Origin: Aeromonas simiae
GTDB taxonomy: Bacteria; Pseudomonadota; Gammaproteobacteria; Enterobacterales; Aeromonadaceae
Direction of reading: 5' to 3'
DNA: 64,000 nucleotides
Assembly (NCBI RefSeq): GCF_000820125.1
Contig: NZ_CDBY01000030.1
Coordinates: 1 to 64,000, forward strand
Shown here: one piece after another, positions 44,558 to 54,932 of the stretch
Position numbering within the stretch: position 1 is the stretch's first letter
Layout: each line of letters opens with the position of its first letter
Made by a program: the position numbers and the translations under genes
Notes under the pieces: generated by a model
Databases searched by the model: none
What the model was told of the DNA's origin: nothing
The model's input: the letters and a program-made list of their open reading frames with translations, nothing else

Positions 44558-45301
44558 ATGGCTGACTGGGTGGAAGGCCGCGTGCTTGAGCGCACCGACT
44601 GGACCGATACTCACTTCTCATTGCGGGTTCAAGCGAACCTGCCCCCCTACAAGGCTGGCCAATTCACCAAGCTGGCCCTCGTCGACGGCGAGCAGAAGGT
44701 GCAGCGCGCCTATTCGTTCGTCAATCCTCCCAGCGCGCCTTGGCACGAGTTCTATATCGTCGAGATCCCAAACGGGCAACTGACCCCTCGCCTCGGCAGC
44801 CTGCAACCGGGCGATGCCGTGCTGGTCGCGGCCAACCCGACCGGTTTTCTCACCCTCGACGAGATCCCCGCCGGACGCGATCTCTGGATGCTCTCCACCG
44901 GCACCGCCATCGGTCCGTTTCTCTCGATCCTCGCCGACGGTGAGGTGGCGATGCGTTTTGACAACCTGGTGCTGGTGCACGGGGTGCGCTTTGGCCGCGA
45001 GCTGACCTACCAGCCGCTGCTGCGCCAACTGGCCGAGCGTTATGGGGAGCGTTTCAACTATGTGCCCATGGTCAGCCGCGAGCCGTGGCAAACCGCGCTG
45101 CCCGGTCGTATTCCGGCGGCGATCGGCAACGGTGCGCTGGAGCGGCGGGTCGGTCTTGGGATCACCCCAAGCCAGAGCCAGGTGATGATTTGCGGCAACC
45201 CCGAGATGGTGCGCGACACCCAAGGGGTGCTGCTCGAGCGAGGGCTGGTCAAGAACCTCAGGCGCAAGCCAGGCCAGATCAGCGCCGAGAACTATTGGTA
45301 A
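44558..45301 (+). CDS. fpr: Fpr, ferredoxin/flavodoxin-NADP+ reductase
   Basis: A 247-residue FAD enzyme shuttling electrons between NADPH and flavodoxin or ferredoxin. The FAD motif RAYSFVNPP and the NADP part STGTAIGPFLSIL and VMICGNPEMV are clear. The C-terminal GQISAENYW matches bacterial subclass Fpr. AGAGGAGG precedes the start. It is a single gene; SoxRS-type control is usual elsewhere but no box is evident here. Confidence 0.94.
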   Translation: MADWVEGRVLERTDWTDTHFSLRVQANLPPYKAGQFTKLALVDGEQKVQRAYSFVNPPSAPWHEFYIVEIPNGQLTPRLGSLQPGDAVLVAANPTGFLTLDEIPAGRDLWMLSTGTAIGPFLSILADGEVAMRFDNLVLVHGVRFGRELTYQPLLRQLAERYGERFNYVPMVSREPWQTALPGRIPAAIGNGALERRVGLGITPSQSQVMICGNPEMVRDTQGVLLERGLVKNLRRKPGQISAENYW

Positions 45302-45305
45302 ACAC

Positions 45306-45332
45306 AGAGGGGGCCCATGGCCCCCTCTTTAA
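45306..45332. terminator. Terminator between fpr and the carbonic anhydrase gene
   Basis: Stem AGAGGGGGCC/GGCCCCCTCT with a 3-nt loop is followed by TTAAT. Confidence 0.8.
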
Positions 45333-45349
45333 TGCGGGTCAATGCAGGA

Positions 45350-45910
45350 TCAGAACTCGTTGGAGAGCGCCTTGTAGCCCTTCACCAGATCGATATTGGC
45401 GTGCACCACGTCTTCCGAGAACTCGGTCGCATCGACCGTGACCTTGGGAATGCGCTCGAGATCGCTCTGCTGGCTGATGTGGGTGGTGGAAGGGACGTAG
45501 AACTCGGGAGGCAGGTCGCAGCCGTCTACCACCGAGTTGTGGCGCACCACGCAGCCATCGCCGATGTGGCAGTTAAAGAGCACGCTGTTGAAACCGATGA
45601 AGACCCGGTTCCCCACGCTACAGGGGCCATGCACTATGCTGCGGTGGGCGATGGAGCTGGACTCGCCGATGGTGACGGCGGCGCCCGATTTTGAGTGGAT
45701 CACCACCCCATCCTGAATGTTGGAGTTGGCGCCGATGACGATGGGCTCCATGTCACCGAGTTCGTCGACCTCGTCGGCACGGATCACCGCATAGGGGCCG
45801 ACGAAGACGTTCTCGTGGATGATCACCTTGCCGCAGATGATGGCGGTCTTGTCGATGTAAGCGGATTCGTGAATGACCGGCAGGTGGCCGGAGGGGTTCT
45901 TGCGGATCAT
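45350..45910 (-). CDS. Gamma-class carbonic anhydrase-like hexapeptide protein
   Basis: A 186-residue left-handed beta-helix trimer protein. The three zinc His are placed as in the archaeal Cam enzyme: His72 (GVVIHS), His89 and His94 (SIAHRSIVHGP), with Arg44, Asp46 and Gln66 also kept. An acidic loop (DEVDELGDMEP, 46-56) follows Asp46, as in true Cam and unlike the loop-less CamH and CaiE/PaaY groups. It may be an active CO2 hydratase. Single gene, no signal peptide. Confidence 0.82.
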   Translation of the reverse strand: MIRKNPSGHLPVIHESAYIDKTAIICGKVIIHENVFVGPYAVIRADEVDELGDMEPIVIGANSNIQDGVVIHSKSGAAVTIGESSSIAHRSIVHGPCSVGNRVFIGFNSVLFNCHIGDGCVVRHNSVVDGCDLPPEFYVPSTTHISQQSDLERIPKVTVDATEFSEDVVHANIDLVKGYKALSNEF

Positions 45911-46004
45911 GCTGCTTCCCGTGGTTGAAATTCACTCCTTGCAGGCCAGCCAGCTTACGCCACCTTGATAACAGGTGAAACTCGAAACTGGTCTGGCCAA
46001 CGCC

Positions 46005-47300
46005 TTAGGCCGGTTGCGCGATCCGGGCGGCCCTCCTCTGTTGCAGCCACAGCAGCAGACCGACACCAAAGCCGACGGCGCTGATGGCGGTGACATAGTG
46101 GGAGGGGGCCAGCACATCCTCTTTCATCCACAGGGTGACCAACATGGGGGTGAGGCCACCAAAAATGGCGTAGGCGACGTTGTAGGAGAACGACAGCCCG
46201 CTAAAGCGCACCGCAGGCGGGAAGGCATGCACCATGACGTGGGGGACGGCCCCCACTAGTCCGACGGCGAAGCCGGCCAGGGCGTAGTGGGCATAGAGGG
46301 CGTCACTACCGCCGAGCAGACCGCGATAGAAGAGGTTGACCGTGGCGGCCAGCAGCACCGAGCCGAGCAGGAAGGTGCGGCCGCTGCCGATGGCGTCGCA
46401 GAGGCGGCCATAGACGATGCAGCCCAGGGTGAGCGCCAGGATCGCCAGCGAGTTGGCTTGCAGGGCATCGGCGGGGGCGATGGCATGCACCTTTTGCAGG
46501 TAGGTCGGGGTCATCAGGATCACCACCACGATCCCGGCCGAGAGCAGCCAGGTGAGCAGCATGGAGATGACCACACTGCCCCTGTGCTCGCGCAGCACGG
46601 TGCGCAGCGGCAGCTCCTCGGCCAGCGTCTTGCTGGCCTGCAACTCGGCAAACACCGGGGTTTCGTGCAGCCAGCGGCGCAGGTACATGGCGAAGATGCC
46701 GAACACCCCGCCGAGCACGAAGGCCAGACGCCAGCCCCATTGGCTCACCTCGCTCGGGCTCATCCCCTTGTTGATGGCGGTGGCGACCAGAGAGCCGAGC
46801 AGAATGCCGGCGGTCAGGCCGCCGGTCAGCACGCCGCAGGCGACCCCCACCCGTTTGGCGGGGACGTGTTCAGCCACGAAGACCCAGGCGCCCGGCACCT
46901 CGCCGCCGATGGCGGCCCCTTGCAGAATGCGCAGCAACAGCAGCAGCAGTGGGGCAAGGATGCCGAGGGTGGCGTGGGTCGGCAGCAAGCCGATGAGCAG
47001 GGTCGGCAACGCCATCAGGATGATGCTCAAGGTGAACATCCGCTTGCGGCCGACCAGATCACCGAAGTGGGCCATGATGATGCCGCCGAGCGGGCGCGCC
47101 AGGTAGCCGGCGGCGAAGATGCCGAAGGTCTGGAACTGGCGCAGCCACTCGGGGATATCGGGCGGGAAGAACAGCTCACCGATCACCACGGCGAAGAAGA
47201 CGAAGATGATGAAGTCGTAAAATTCCAGCGCGCCACCGAGGGCGGCCAGCCCCAGCGTCTTGTAGTCCTGCCGGGAGAGGGGGCGGGTGTGTGTGCTCAT
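46005..47300 (-). CDS. MFS transporter, metabolite:H+ symporter (MHS) family
   Basis: A 431-residue inner-membrane transporter with 12 helices. MHS features: LEFYDFIIFVFFAVVIG in helix 1, the loop FGDLVGRKRMF, and RILQGAAIGGEVPGAWVFVAEH. Relatives import dicarboxylates, citrate, proline/betaine or shikimate; the substrate here is unknown. The start at 47300 has AGGGA upstream. The longer ORF to 47477 crosses the divergent promoter region. It is divergent from the DUF71 gene. Confidence 0.88.
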   Translation of the reverse strand: MSTHTRPLSRQDYKTLGLAALGGALEFYDFIIFVFFAVVIGELFFPPDIPEWLRQFQTFGIFAAGYLARPLGGIIMAHFGDLVGRKRMFTLSIILMALPTLLIGLLPTHATLGILAPLLLLLLRILQGAAIGGEVPGAWVFVAEHVPAKRVGVACGVLTGGLTAGILLGSLVATAINKGMSPSEVSQWGWRLAFVLGGVFGIFAMYLRRWLHETPVFAELQASKTLAEELPLRTVLREHRGSVVISMLLTWLLSAGIVVVILMTPTYLQKVHAIAPADALQANSLAILALTLGCIVYGRLCDAIGSGRTFLLGSVLLAATVNLFYRGLLGGSDALYAHYALAGFAVGLVGAVPHVMVHAFPPAVRFSGLSFSYNVAYAIFGGLTPMLVTLWMKEDVLAPSHYVTAISAVGFGVGLLLWLQQRRAARIAQPA

Positions 47301-47442
47301 GTCAGTCCCTGTTGTGGTTATCATCCTGATGGAGTGGTGCTGGGCGGCACCCTGCGTCGAGGGTAAGATGCGCCGGTAGCGGCTGTAAATCGCGCAATCC
47401 GCAACACAGTCTTGCGTTTCCCGGCCGGGTGAGGAGTCGTCG

Positions 47443-48105
47443 ATGAGAAGGGTTCTGCTCTCATGGAGCAGTGGCAAAGACAGCGCCTGGGTGCTGCACC
47501 GGCTGCGTCAGCAGCCTGATATCGAGGTGGTGGGGCTGTTTACCACCACCAACGAGGCGTTCGAGCGAGTGGCTATCCACGGGGTGCGCAATGCGTTGCT
47601 GCATGCCCAGGCCGAGGCGATCGGGCTGCCTTTGCACCTTATCCCGCTGCCGTGGCCGTGCAGTAATGCCGATTACGAGGCGCGCATGGGGGCGTTCGTC
47701 ACCCGTTGCCATGCCATGGGGATCGATCACTTCGCATTTGGCGATCTGTTTCTCGCCGATGTGCGCCGCTATCGGGAGGAGAAGCTAGCCGGGTGTGGCA
47801 TCACCCCGCTCTTTCCGCTGTGGGGCATTCCGACCGATGTGTTGGTCGGCGAGATGCTGGCGGGCGGTCTCAAGGCGACCGTGAGCGCCTGCGATCCGGC
47901 CCGGGTGCCGCGCCAGGTGGCTGGCCACCCATTCGATGCCGATCTGCTGGCTCTGCTCCCCAAGGATGTGGACCCGTGTGGCGAGCACGGTGAGTTTCAT
48001 ACCTTCGCCTGGGATGGCCCCATGTTTTTCCACCCAGTGATGTGCCGCACCGGCGAAACGGTGGAGCGGGAGGGGTTTCTCTACACCGACTTGCTCCCGG
48101 CGTGA
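47443..48105 (+). CDS. DUF71/Dph6-type ATP-pyrophosphatase family protein
   Basis: A 220-residue adenine-nucleotide alpha-hydrolase-like protein. The PP-loop SWSSGKDSAW is near the N-terminus, with GDLFLADVRRYREEKLAGCGITPLFPLW in the middle and CGEHGEFHTF near the end, all typical of the diphthine-ammonia-ligase (Dph6) superfamily. Bacteria do not make diphthamide, so the substrate is different and unknown. TGAGGAG precedes the start. Confidence 0.85.
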   Translation: MRRVLLSWSSGKDSAWVLHRLRQQPDIEVVGLFTTTNEAFERVAIHGVRNALLHAQAEAIGLPLHLIPLPWPCSNADYEARMGAFVTRCHAMGIDHFAFGDLFLADVRRYREEKLAGCGITPLFPLWGIPTDVLVGEMLAGGLKATVSACDPARVPRQVAGHPFDADLLALLPKDVDPCGEHGEFHTFAWDGPMFFHPVMCRTGETVEREGFLYTDLLPA

Positions 48106-48122
48106 TGGCGGCTGGCCAGAAA

Positions 48123-48149
48123 AAAAGGGATGCCGATGGCATCCCTTTT
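48123..48149. terminator. Bidirectional terminator between DUF71 gene and darP
   Basis: Stem AAAAGGGATGCC/GGCATCCCTTTT with a 3-nt loop lies between convergent genes. Confidence 0.85.
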
Positions 48150-48167
48150 CGTGTGTCCCAGCCTGGG

Positions 48168-48698
48168 TTACAGCAGATCTTCAATCTCGCTGCGCAGGTA
48201 CTGGAACAGTTCGCGGTAGGCGACGGGCGGCTTGTTGTGCTCGCGCTCCTTTTGCACCGAGCGCAGCAGCTGGCGCAGCTTCTGGCGATCGAGCTCGTGG
48301 AACTGTCCGAGCAGCTCGTTGATGGCGACATCCCCTTCATCGATCAGGCGCTCGCGCCACTGCTCCAGCCGGTGCTGGCGGGCGTTGGCGGTGGCATGAC
48401 GGTTTTTGATGATGGAGAGCGCCTCGGCGATGGGCTCCACGTCACGGCTGCGCATCAGACGGCCGATAAACTGCAAGTGGCGGCGGTAGGCCTCGTTCTT
48501 CTTGGGCTTGAGCTTGTGGGCCAAGGACACGGCGTCAGCCAGCTCTTCGTCGAGGGGGATCTTCTCCAGCTCGCTCGGCTTGAGGTCGACTATCTCCTCA
48601 CCCATTGTCTGCAACGCTTCGGCGTCGCGCTTGAGCTGGCTCTTGCTGGGGCCCCAGTCTTCCCACTCGTCGTGCTGGTCGTCGTTGAAATGACTCAT
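48168..48698 (-). CDS. darP: DarP (YjgA), 50S ribosome biogenesis factor
   Basis: A 176-residue, highly helical and charged protein. The acidic N-terminus DDQHDEWEDWGPSKSQLKRD and the later QHRLEQWRERLI and FHELDRQKLRQLLR match YjgA/DarP, a dual-action ribosome assembly protein bound to late 50S precursors. It is divergent from pmbA, the usual neighbour in gammaproteobacteria. Confidence 0.92.
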   Translation of the reverse strand: MSHFNDDQHDEWEDWGPSKSQLKRDAEALQTMGEEIVDLKPSELEKIPLDEELADAVSLAHKLKPKKNEAYRRHLQFIGRLMRSRDVEPIAEALSIIKNRHATANARQHRLEQWRERLIDEGDVAINELLGQFHELDRQKLRQLLRSVQKEREHNKPPVAYRELFQYLRSEIEDLL

Positions 48699-48812
48699 TG
48701 GTCTCGGATCCTGTGATTTTATTCGCACGGGTTGGCCGATATGTTACCAGCTTCTCCCGCCCTTTGCTGGGCTCTGTTATGCTAGGCCCTTTCCCTCAAT
48801 CAGACTGGATGT

Positions 48813-50156
48813 ATGGATCAGCAAGCGCAAATCCGTCAGGAGCAGGCCCAGCTCGAGGCCGCGGTGGCCGAGGCCCTCGATATTGCCAAGGAGCTCGGTG
48901 CCTCGCTGGCCGAGGTGTCCATCAGCAAGCAGACCGGGCTGTCGGTCAACACCCGCGGTGGCGAGCTGGAGAGCATTGAATTCAACAAGGATGGAGCCTT
49001 GGGGATCGCCGTCTATCGGGATGGTTGCAAGGGCTCCTCTTCCACCACGGATCTCGGCCGCAGCGCCATCCGCGCCTGTGTCGAGGCCGCCATCGAGATT
49101 GCCCGCCACACCTCGCGCGACGAGGCGGCGGGTCTGGCCGATCCCGAGCTGCTCGCCTGGGAGGCACCGGATCTCGAGCTCTGTCATCCGGTCTCGCTCG
49201 ATCCGGCCGAGGGCACGGCGTTGGCGCTGGAGTGCGAGCGACTGGCCCTGGGACGCGATCCGCGCATCAAGCATTCGGATGGCGCCGGCTTTACCAGCCA
49301 TCTCGGGGTCAAGGTGTATGGCAACAGCCACGGCTTTGTGAAGGGCTACGCCGCATCGCGCCACTCCTTGAGCTGCGTGCTGATCGGCGAGCAGGATGGC
49401 GACATGCAGCGCGACTACGGCTGGAGCTGCCACCGCCGCATGGAGGGGCTGTGGAGCCCGCAGCGCATCGCCGACGAGGCGGTGGAGCGCACCGTCTCCC
49501 GCCTTGGCGGACGCAAAATTGAGACCCGCCAGGCCCCCGTGCTGTTTCACCCCGACACCGCCTCCGGCCTGTGGGGCCATCTGGTGATGGGGATCAGCGG
49601 TGGCAACCTCTATCGCAAGTCGAGCTTCCTGCAAGAAAAGCGTGGGGAGATCATCCTGCCCGAGTGGCTCTCCATCACCGAGCACCCGCACCTCAAGGGG
49701 GCGCTGGCCAGCGCGCCGTTCGATGGTGAAGGGGTACGCACCCGCGATCTCGACATTATCCGCGATGGCCGCCTGATGACCTGGCTGCTCACCTCCTACT
49801 CGGCGCGCAAGCTGGGGCTCACCTCCACGGGGCATGCCGGCGGCATCCACAACTGGCAGGTCTCCCACAGTGGTCAGGATTTTCAGGCGCTGCTCAAGGA
49901 GATGGGCACGGGCCTGCTGGTGACCGAGCTGATGGGGCAGGGGGTCAACATCGTCAACGGCGATTACTCCCGCGGCGCTGCCGGCTTTTGGGTCGAGAAT
50001 GGGGAGATAGCCTACCCGGTCGAGGAGATCACCATCGCCGGCAACCTGAGCGACATGTACCGCCACATCGTGGCGGTGGGCAGCGACGCCGACGAGCGCT
50101 CCAGCCTCAAGACCGGCTCTGTGCTCATCGAGAACATGAAGCTGGCCGGCCACTGA
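48813..50156 (+). CDS. pmbA: PmbA (TldE), subunit of the TldD/E metalloprotease
   Basis: A 447-residue protein. With TldD it forms a barrel-like protease that trims microcin B17 and degrades CcdA. The sequence runs from ALDIAKELGASLAEVSISKQ to GGNLYRKSSFLQ and TELMGQGVNIVNGDYSRGAAGFWVENGE; this subunit carries no zinc HExxxH of its own. Single gene, ended by a strong terminator shared with murA. Confidence 0.94.
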   Translation: MDQQAQIRQEQAQLEAAVAEALDIAKELGASLAEVSISKQTGLSVNTRGGELESIEFNKDGALGIAVYRDGCKGSSSTTDLGRSAIRACVEAAIEIARHTSRDEAAGLADPELLAWEAPDLELCHPVSLDPAEGTALALECERLALGRDPRIKHSDGAGFTSHLGVKVYGNSHGFVKGYAASRHSLSCVLIGEQDGDMQRDYGWSCHRRMEGLWSPQRIADEAVERTVSRLGGRKIETRQAPVLFHPDTASGLWGHLVMGISGGNLYRKSSFLQEKRGEIILPEWLSITEHPHLKGALASAPFDGEGVRTRDLDIIRDGRLMTWLLTSYSARKLGLTSTGHAGGIHNWQVSHSGQDFQALLKEMGTGLLVTELMGQGVNIVNGDYSRGAAGFWVENGEIAYPVEEITIAGNLSDMYRHIVAVGSDADERSSLKTGSVLIENMKLAGH

Positions 50157-50172
50157 GTGCGGGCTGACAAAT

Positions 50173-50201
50173 AAAAACGGCGCCTTGCGGCGCCGTTTTT
50201 T
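50173..50201. terminator. Bidirectional terminator between pmbA and murA
   Basis: AAAAACGGCGCC-TTGC-GGCGCCGTTTTT is a 12-bp stem with a 4-nt loop, with A and T runs both sides. It ends the mla-murA operon on the minus strand as well. Confidence 0.9.
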
Positions 50202-50216
50202 TATGGGCGATCAGGA

Positions 50217-51473
<1,257 letters not shown>

Positions 51474-51492
51474 TTACGTTTTCTTTACCTGA

Positions 51493-51750
51493 TCAGGAGG
51501 GCAGCAAAAATTTGCGTTCGCGGCTCCACTCGGCCGGGGTGAAGGCCTTGATGGAGAGCGCGTGGATCGCGTTGGTGGCAATCTTGTCCATCAGCGGGGC
51601 ATAGATGGCCTGTTGTTTCTTGACTCGGCTCATGCCGTCGAACATGTCGCCGACGGCAATCACCTGGAAGTGACTGCCGTCGCCCTTCACGTGCACCTCG
51701 GTCAGGGGCAGTGCGGCCAGCAGCAGCGCTTCGATTTCAGAGACTTGCAT
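51493..51750 (-). CDS. ibaG: IbaG (YrbA), BolA-family protein
   Basis: An 85-residue BolA/IbaG protein (class II KH-like fold) with [32 protein letters not shown]. It binds a Fe-S cluster with monothiol glutaredoxin and affects acid tolerance. The start at 51750 fits the AAGG ribosome site and family length; an ATG at 51756 overlapping the mlaB stop is also possible. Confidence 0.92.
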   Translation of the reverse strand: MQVSEIEALLLAALPLTEVHVKGDGSHFQVIAVGDMFDGMSRVKKQQAIYAPLMDKIATNAIHALSIKAFTPAEWSRERKFLLPS

Positions 51751-51752
51751 AG

Positions 51753-52013
51753 TCATCCTTGGGATTCGATAGAAAACAGGTCGGCCACGCCATAGAGGGT
51801 GGCCAACTTGGTGAAATCATCGGGAACCGAGGTCAGCAGGGGGATGGCGCCGCGCTCGCGCACCGCCTTGCCCCACTTGACCATGAGAGCGATACCGGCG
51901 GAGTCTAGGGTGAGCACTTCACACAAGTCCATGCTCTCGTCTTGCCACCATTGCTGGCGGATCTCCCACAGGCGCTTGACCTGCTCCCCTTGCAGGTTAC
52001 CGCTCAGTTTCAT
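51753..52013 (-). CDS. mlaB: MlaB, STAS-domain protein of the Mla transporter
   Basis: An 86-residue cytoplasmic STAS protein. [22 protein letters not shown] holds the usual Asp-Ser-Ala-Gly loop. It stabilises the MlaF ATPase in MlaFEDB. It overlaps mlaC by 4 bp and lies just before ibaG. Confidence 0.9.
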   Translation of the reverse strand: MKLSGNLQGEQVKRLWEIRQQWWQDESMDLCEVLTLDSAGIALMVKWGKAVRERGAIPLLTSVPDDFTKLATLYGVADLFSIESQG

Positions 52014-52642
52014 TTCTTGAGTACCAGCGGCTTGGCGTTGTGATCTTCAAGCTGCTTGATGACGGCGTCGATGCCGTTCTGGCGGATGAGGCCACCTAAC
52101 TCGCTCTGCTTGGCGGAGAGCAGGCTGATCCCCTCGGCCACCATGTCGAAGGCTTTCCACTCGCCGGTCTTGTTGTTCTTGCGCAGCTTGAACTCAAGGT
52201 TGATGTCCGGCTTGCCCGCTTCCAGCACGTTCAGGTTGACGGCGGTGATCTCTTTTCCGTCGAGCGCCTTGGGCTGCTCTACCTTGACCGTCTGCTTGTC
52301 GTAGTGGGCCAGGGCATCGGCGTAGGAGCTGATCATGTACTCGGTAAAGGCGTTGACGAAGGCGTCGCGCTGGGCCGGGGTGGTCTGCTTGATCTGATTG
52401 CCGAGCACCTTGTAGGCCGCGAAACGGTTGTCGATGTAAGGCAGCAGCTCTTCACGGATGATGACCCGCAGGTGATCCGGGCTGGCCTTGATCTGGGGCT
52501 GATCCGACTTGAGACGGGCAAAGGTCTTGTCGGCCGCCACCTGAACCAGGGTGTAGGGATCGGCAGGATAGCTGGCTCGAGCGGTCAGGGAGAACAGCAG
52601 GGTGGCCATCATGCCGACGGCCAGCAGAATTTTCTTCATCAT
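52010..52642 (-). CDS. mlaC: MlaC, periplasmic phospholipid carrier
   Basis: A 210-residue protein with signal peptide MKKILLAVGMMATLLFSLTARA and the Tol2/MlaC fold (REELLPYIDNRFAAYKVLG, NAFTEYMISSYADAL). It shuttles phospholipids between MlaA at the outer membrane and MlaFEDB. mlaA is not in the window. Confidence 0.94.
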   Translation of the reverse strand: MMKKILLAVGMMATLLFSLTARASYPADPYTLVQVAADKTFARLKSDQPQIKASPDHLRVIIREELLPYIDNRFAAYKVLGNQIKQTTPAQRDAFVNAFTEYMISSYADALAHYDKQTVKVEQPKALDGKEITAVNLNVLEAGKPDINLEFKLRKNNKTGEWKAFDMVAEGISLLSAKQSELGGLIRQNGIDAVIKQLEDHNAKPLVLKK

Positions 52643-52647
52643 TGTTG

Positions 52648-53136
52648 TTACTCCTTAGCGGTTGAGTCGTCGGACTTGCTGTAGAGGAATTTACCGATCA
52701 GATCTTCGAGTACGATGGCCGATTTGGTGTCTTCCAGCGTGTCGCCATCCTTGAGCTCCTGCGTCCCCATCTCGGCGTCGGTAAAGCCCGGCACCAGGCC
52801 GACATACTGTTCGCCGAGCAGGCCGGAGGTCAGGATGGAGAGGGTGCTGGTATCGGAGAACTCACCGGCCGATTTTTGCATCTGCATGGTGACCAGGGGC
52901 ACCTGGCTCTTGGCATCGAGACCGATATCGGTGACCCGGCCAACGACCACGCCACCGACCTTGACCGGGGAGCGCACTTTCAGGCCGCCGATATTATCGA
53001 AATGGGCGTAGATCGTATAGGTCTCCCCTTCACTCTTGAAGCTGATCCCCGCGATCTGAAGTGCCAGGGCCAGGATGGCGGCGATGCCGGCCAGCATAAA
53101 GGCGCCGACCAGGAATTCTATTTTGCTGAATTTCAT
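52648..53136 (-). CDS. mlaD: MlaD, MCE-domain subunit
   Basis: A 162-residue protein. Membrane helix LVGAFMLAGIAAILALALQIAG near the N-terminus, then one MCE domain (YAHFDNIGGLKVRSPVKVGG) that forms a hexameric ring in the periplasm, then a short C-terminal helix. The start at 53136 is chosen over a longer frame that has no homology. It lies 7 bp after mlaE. Confidence 0.94.
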   Translation of the reverse strand: MKFSKIEFLVGAFMLAGIAAILALALQIAGISFKSEGETYTIYAHFDNIGGLKVRSPVKVGGVVVGRVTDIGLDAKSQVPLVTMQMQKSAGEFSDTSTLSILTSGLLGEQYVGLVPGFTDAEMGTQELKDGDTLEDTKSAIVLEDLIGKFLYSKSDDSTAKE

Positions 53137-53143
53137 ATTGACC

Positions 53144-53923
53144 TTATCCGAACATGACTGCAGTGAGTACGAAATCCAGGCCGAGCACGGCCAGGGACGA
53201 ATGCACCACGGTGCGGGTTGTAGCTTGGCTGATGCCAGCCGAGGTCGGCTTGGCGTCATAACCGTTAAACAGGGCGATCCAGGTGACCACCATGGCGAAG
53301 ATCAGGCTCTTGATGGCGCCTTGCATGATGTCCTCATGCCAGTCGACCGAGGCCTGCATTGCTGACCAGAAGCCCCCTTCGTCCACGCCGAGCCAGTCGA
53401 CCCCGACCAGCTTGCCGCCAAAGATGCCGATCAGGCTGAACATGAAGGCGAGCAGCGGCATGCTGATGACGCCGGCCCAGAAGCGCGGGGCAACCACCCG
53501 GCGCAGGGGATCGACGGCCATCATCTCGAGGCTGGAGAGCTGCTCGGTGGCCTTCATCAGGCCGATCTCGGCGGTCAGTGCCGAGCCCGCCCGCCCGGCA
53601 AACAGCAGGGCGGTGACCACGGGACCCAGCTCACGCAGCAGCGAGAGAGAGACCAGCGGGCCCAGGCTGCCTTCGGCGCCGAAGTCCTTGAGCACGTTAT
53701 AGCCCTGCAACGAGAGCACCATGCCGATGAACAGGCCAGAGACCAAAATGATGGCGACCGATTGCACGCCCACCACGTAGAGCTGCTGGATCAGCAGCGG
53801 AAAGTGTTTGCGCGGTGCCGGCTTGCCCGCCAGGGCGTGGAACAGCATGATGCTGGCCCGTCCGACCGAGGTGATGAAGCGAACGCCGCGCTGGCCGGTT
53901 TGGCCGATGAAGTCAATCAGCAT
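53144..53923 (-). CDS. mlaE: MlaE, permease of the Mla transporter
   Basis: A 259-residue inner-membrane permease with about five to six helices. [22 protein letters not shown] and [22 protein letters not shown] are the family signatures. It overlaps mlaF by one base (ATG of one at the stop of the other). Confidence 0.95.
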   Translation of the reverse strand: MLIDFIGQTGQRGVRFITSVGRASIMLFHALAGKPAPRKHFPLLIQQLYVVGVQSVAIILVSGLFIGMVLSLQGYNVLKDFGAEGSLGPLVSLSLLRELGPVVTALLFAGRAGSALTAEIGLMKATEQLSSLEMMAVDPLRRVVAPRFWAGVISMPLLAFMFSLIGIFGGKLVGVDWLGVDEGGFWSAMQASVDWHEDIMQGAIKSLIFAMVVTWIALFNGYDAKPTSAGISQATTRTVVHSSLAVLGLDFVLTAVMFG

Positions 53924-54723
53924 CAGAGATCCTGTAGCAGTGCGCCGGCCGGGAAGTGGAACGGCACAGGGCCATCCGGCAGGCCGTTGAGGAACTGCGC
54001 CACCTCGGGGTTATTCTCACGACGCAGCTGGTCGGGAGTCCCTTCGGCTACCACCTTGCGGTTGGCGATGATGTAGGCGTAGTCGGCGATGGTCATCACT
54101 TCGGTGACGTCATGGGTGACGATGACCGAGGTGATGCCGAGCGCATCGTTGAGATCGCGGATGAGCTTCACCAGCACTCCCATGGTGATGGGGTCCTGTC
54201 CGACAAACGGCTCGTCATACATGATGAGATCCGGATCGAGGGCGATGGCGCGCGCCAGTGCGGCGCGCCGTGCCATGCCGCCGGAGAGCTGGGAGGGCAT
54301 CAGGTTGGCGGCGCCGCGCAAGCCGACTGCCTCCAGCTTCATCATGACGATGGTATGGATCAGCTCCTCCGGCAGACCGGAGTGTTCGCGTAGCGGGAAG
54401 GCCACGTTGTCAAATACCGTCATACCGGTAAACAGCGCACCACTTTGGAACAGCATGCTCATGCGCTTGCGCAGCTCATAGAGGCGTGAGCGTGACAGGG
54501 TCGGTACGTTCTCGCCATCAAACAGCACTTCACCACTGCTTGGTTTGATCTGGCCGCCGATGAGACGCAGCATGGTGGTCTTGCCGATACCGCTCGGCCC
54601 CATGATGGCCGTCACCTTGCCACGCGGTATGCGCAGGCTGATGCCGTCATAGAGCAGGCGGTCGCCATGGCTGAAGGTGAGGTTATTGATGGTAATTAGG
54701 TCGGGATTCAAGCCGTGATCCAT
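53923..54723 (-). CDS. mlaF: MlaF, ATPase of the Mla transporter
   Basis: A 266-residue ABC ATPase. Walker [10 protein letters not shown], signature [10 protein letters not shown] (MlaF type), Walker [11 protein letters not shown] and switch His in VTHDV are present. The C-terminal extension (about 25 residues) is where MlaF dimers interlock. First gene of mlaFEDCB-ibaG-murA, divergent from kdsD. Confidence 0.95.
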   Translation of the reverse strand: MDHGLNPDLITINNLTFSHGDRLLYDGISLRIPRGKVTAIMGPSGIGKTTMLRLIGGQIKPSSGEVLFDGENVPTLSRSRLYELRKRMSMLFQSGALFTGMTVFDNVAFPLREHSGLPEELIHTIVMMKLEAVGLRGAANLMPSQLSGGMARRAALARAIALDPDLIMYDEPFVGQDPITMGVLVKLIRDLNDALGITSVIVTHDVTEVMTIADYAYIIANRKVVAEGTPDQLRRENNPEVAQFLNGLPDGPVPFHFPAGALLQDL

Positions 54724-54889
54724 CCAGTTGTGACAAGGGACAAATTTTAGGGGCTAGTCTAGAGCGAAGCAACGACCGGGAACAACTATTGAGCAACTGG
54801 TCGGGGGGCTGAGCGCGACAGTTTTCTGTTGCTAAATCTCTCCACAAGTATCGAGGGGCGCCCGATTCGCTTATATTGGCAGAGTTTTT

Positions 54890-54895
54890 TATAAT
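54890..54895 (+). promoter_or_regulatory. Consensus -10 box upstream of kdsD
   Basis: A perfect TATAAT lies 38 bp before the kdsD start. A matching -35 is not obvious. Confidence 0.45.
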
Positions 54896-54932
54896 CCCGC
54901 CCCTCATATATCTCTTCGGAGCCTCATTAACC

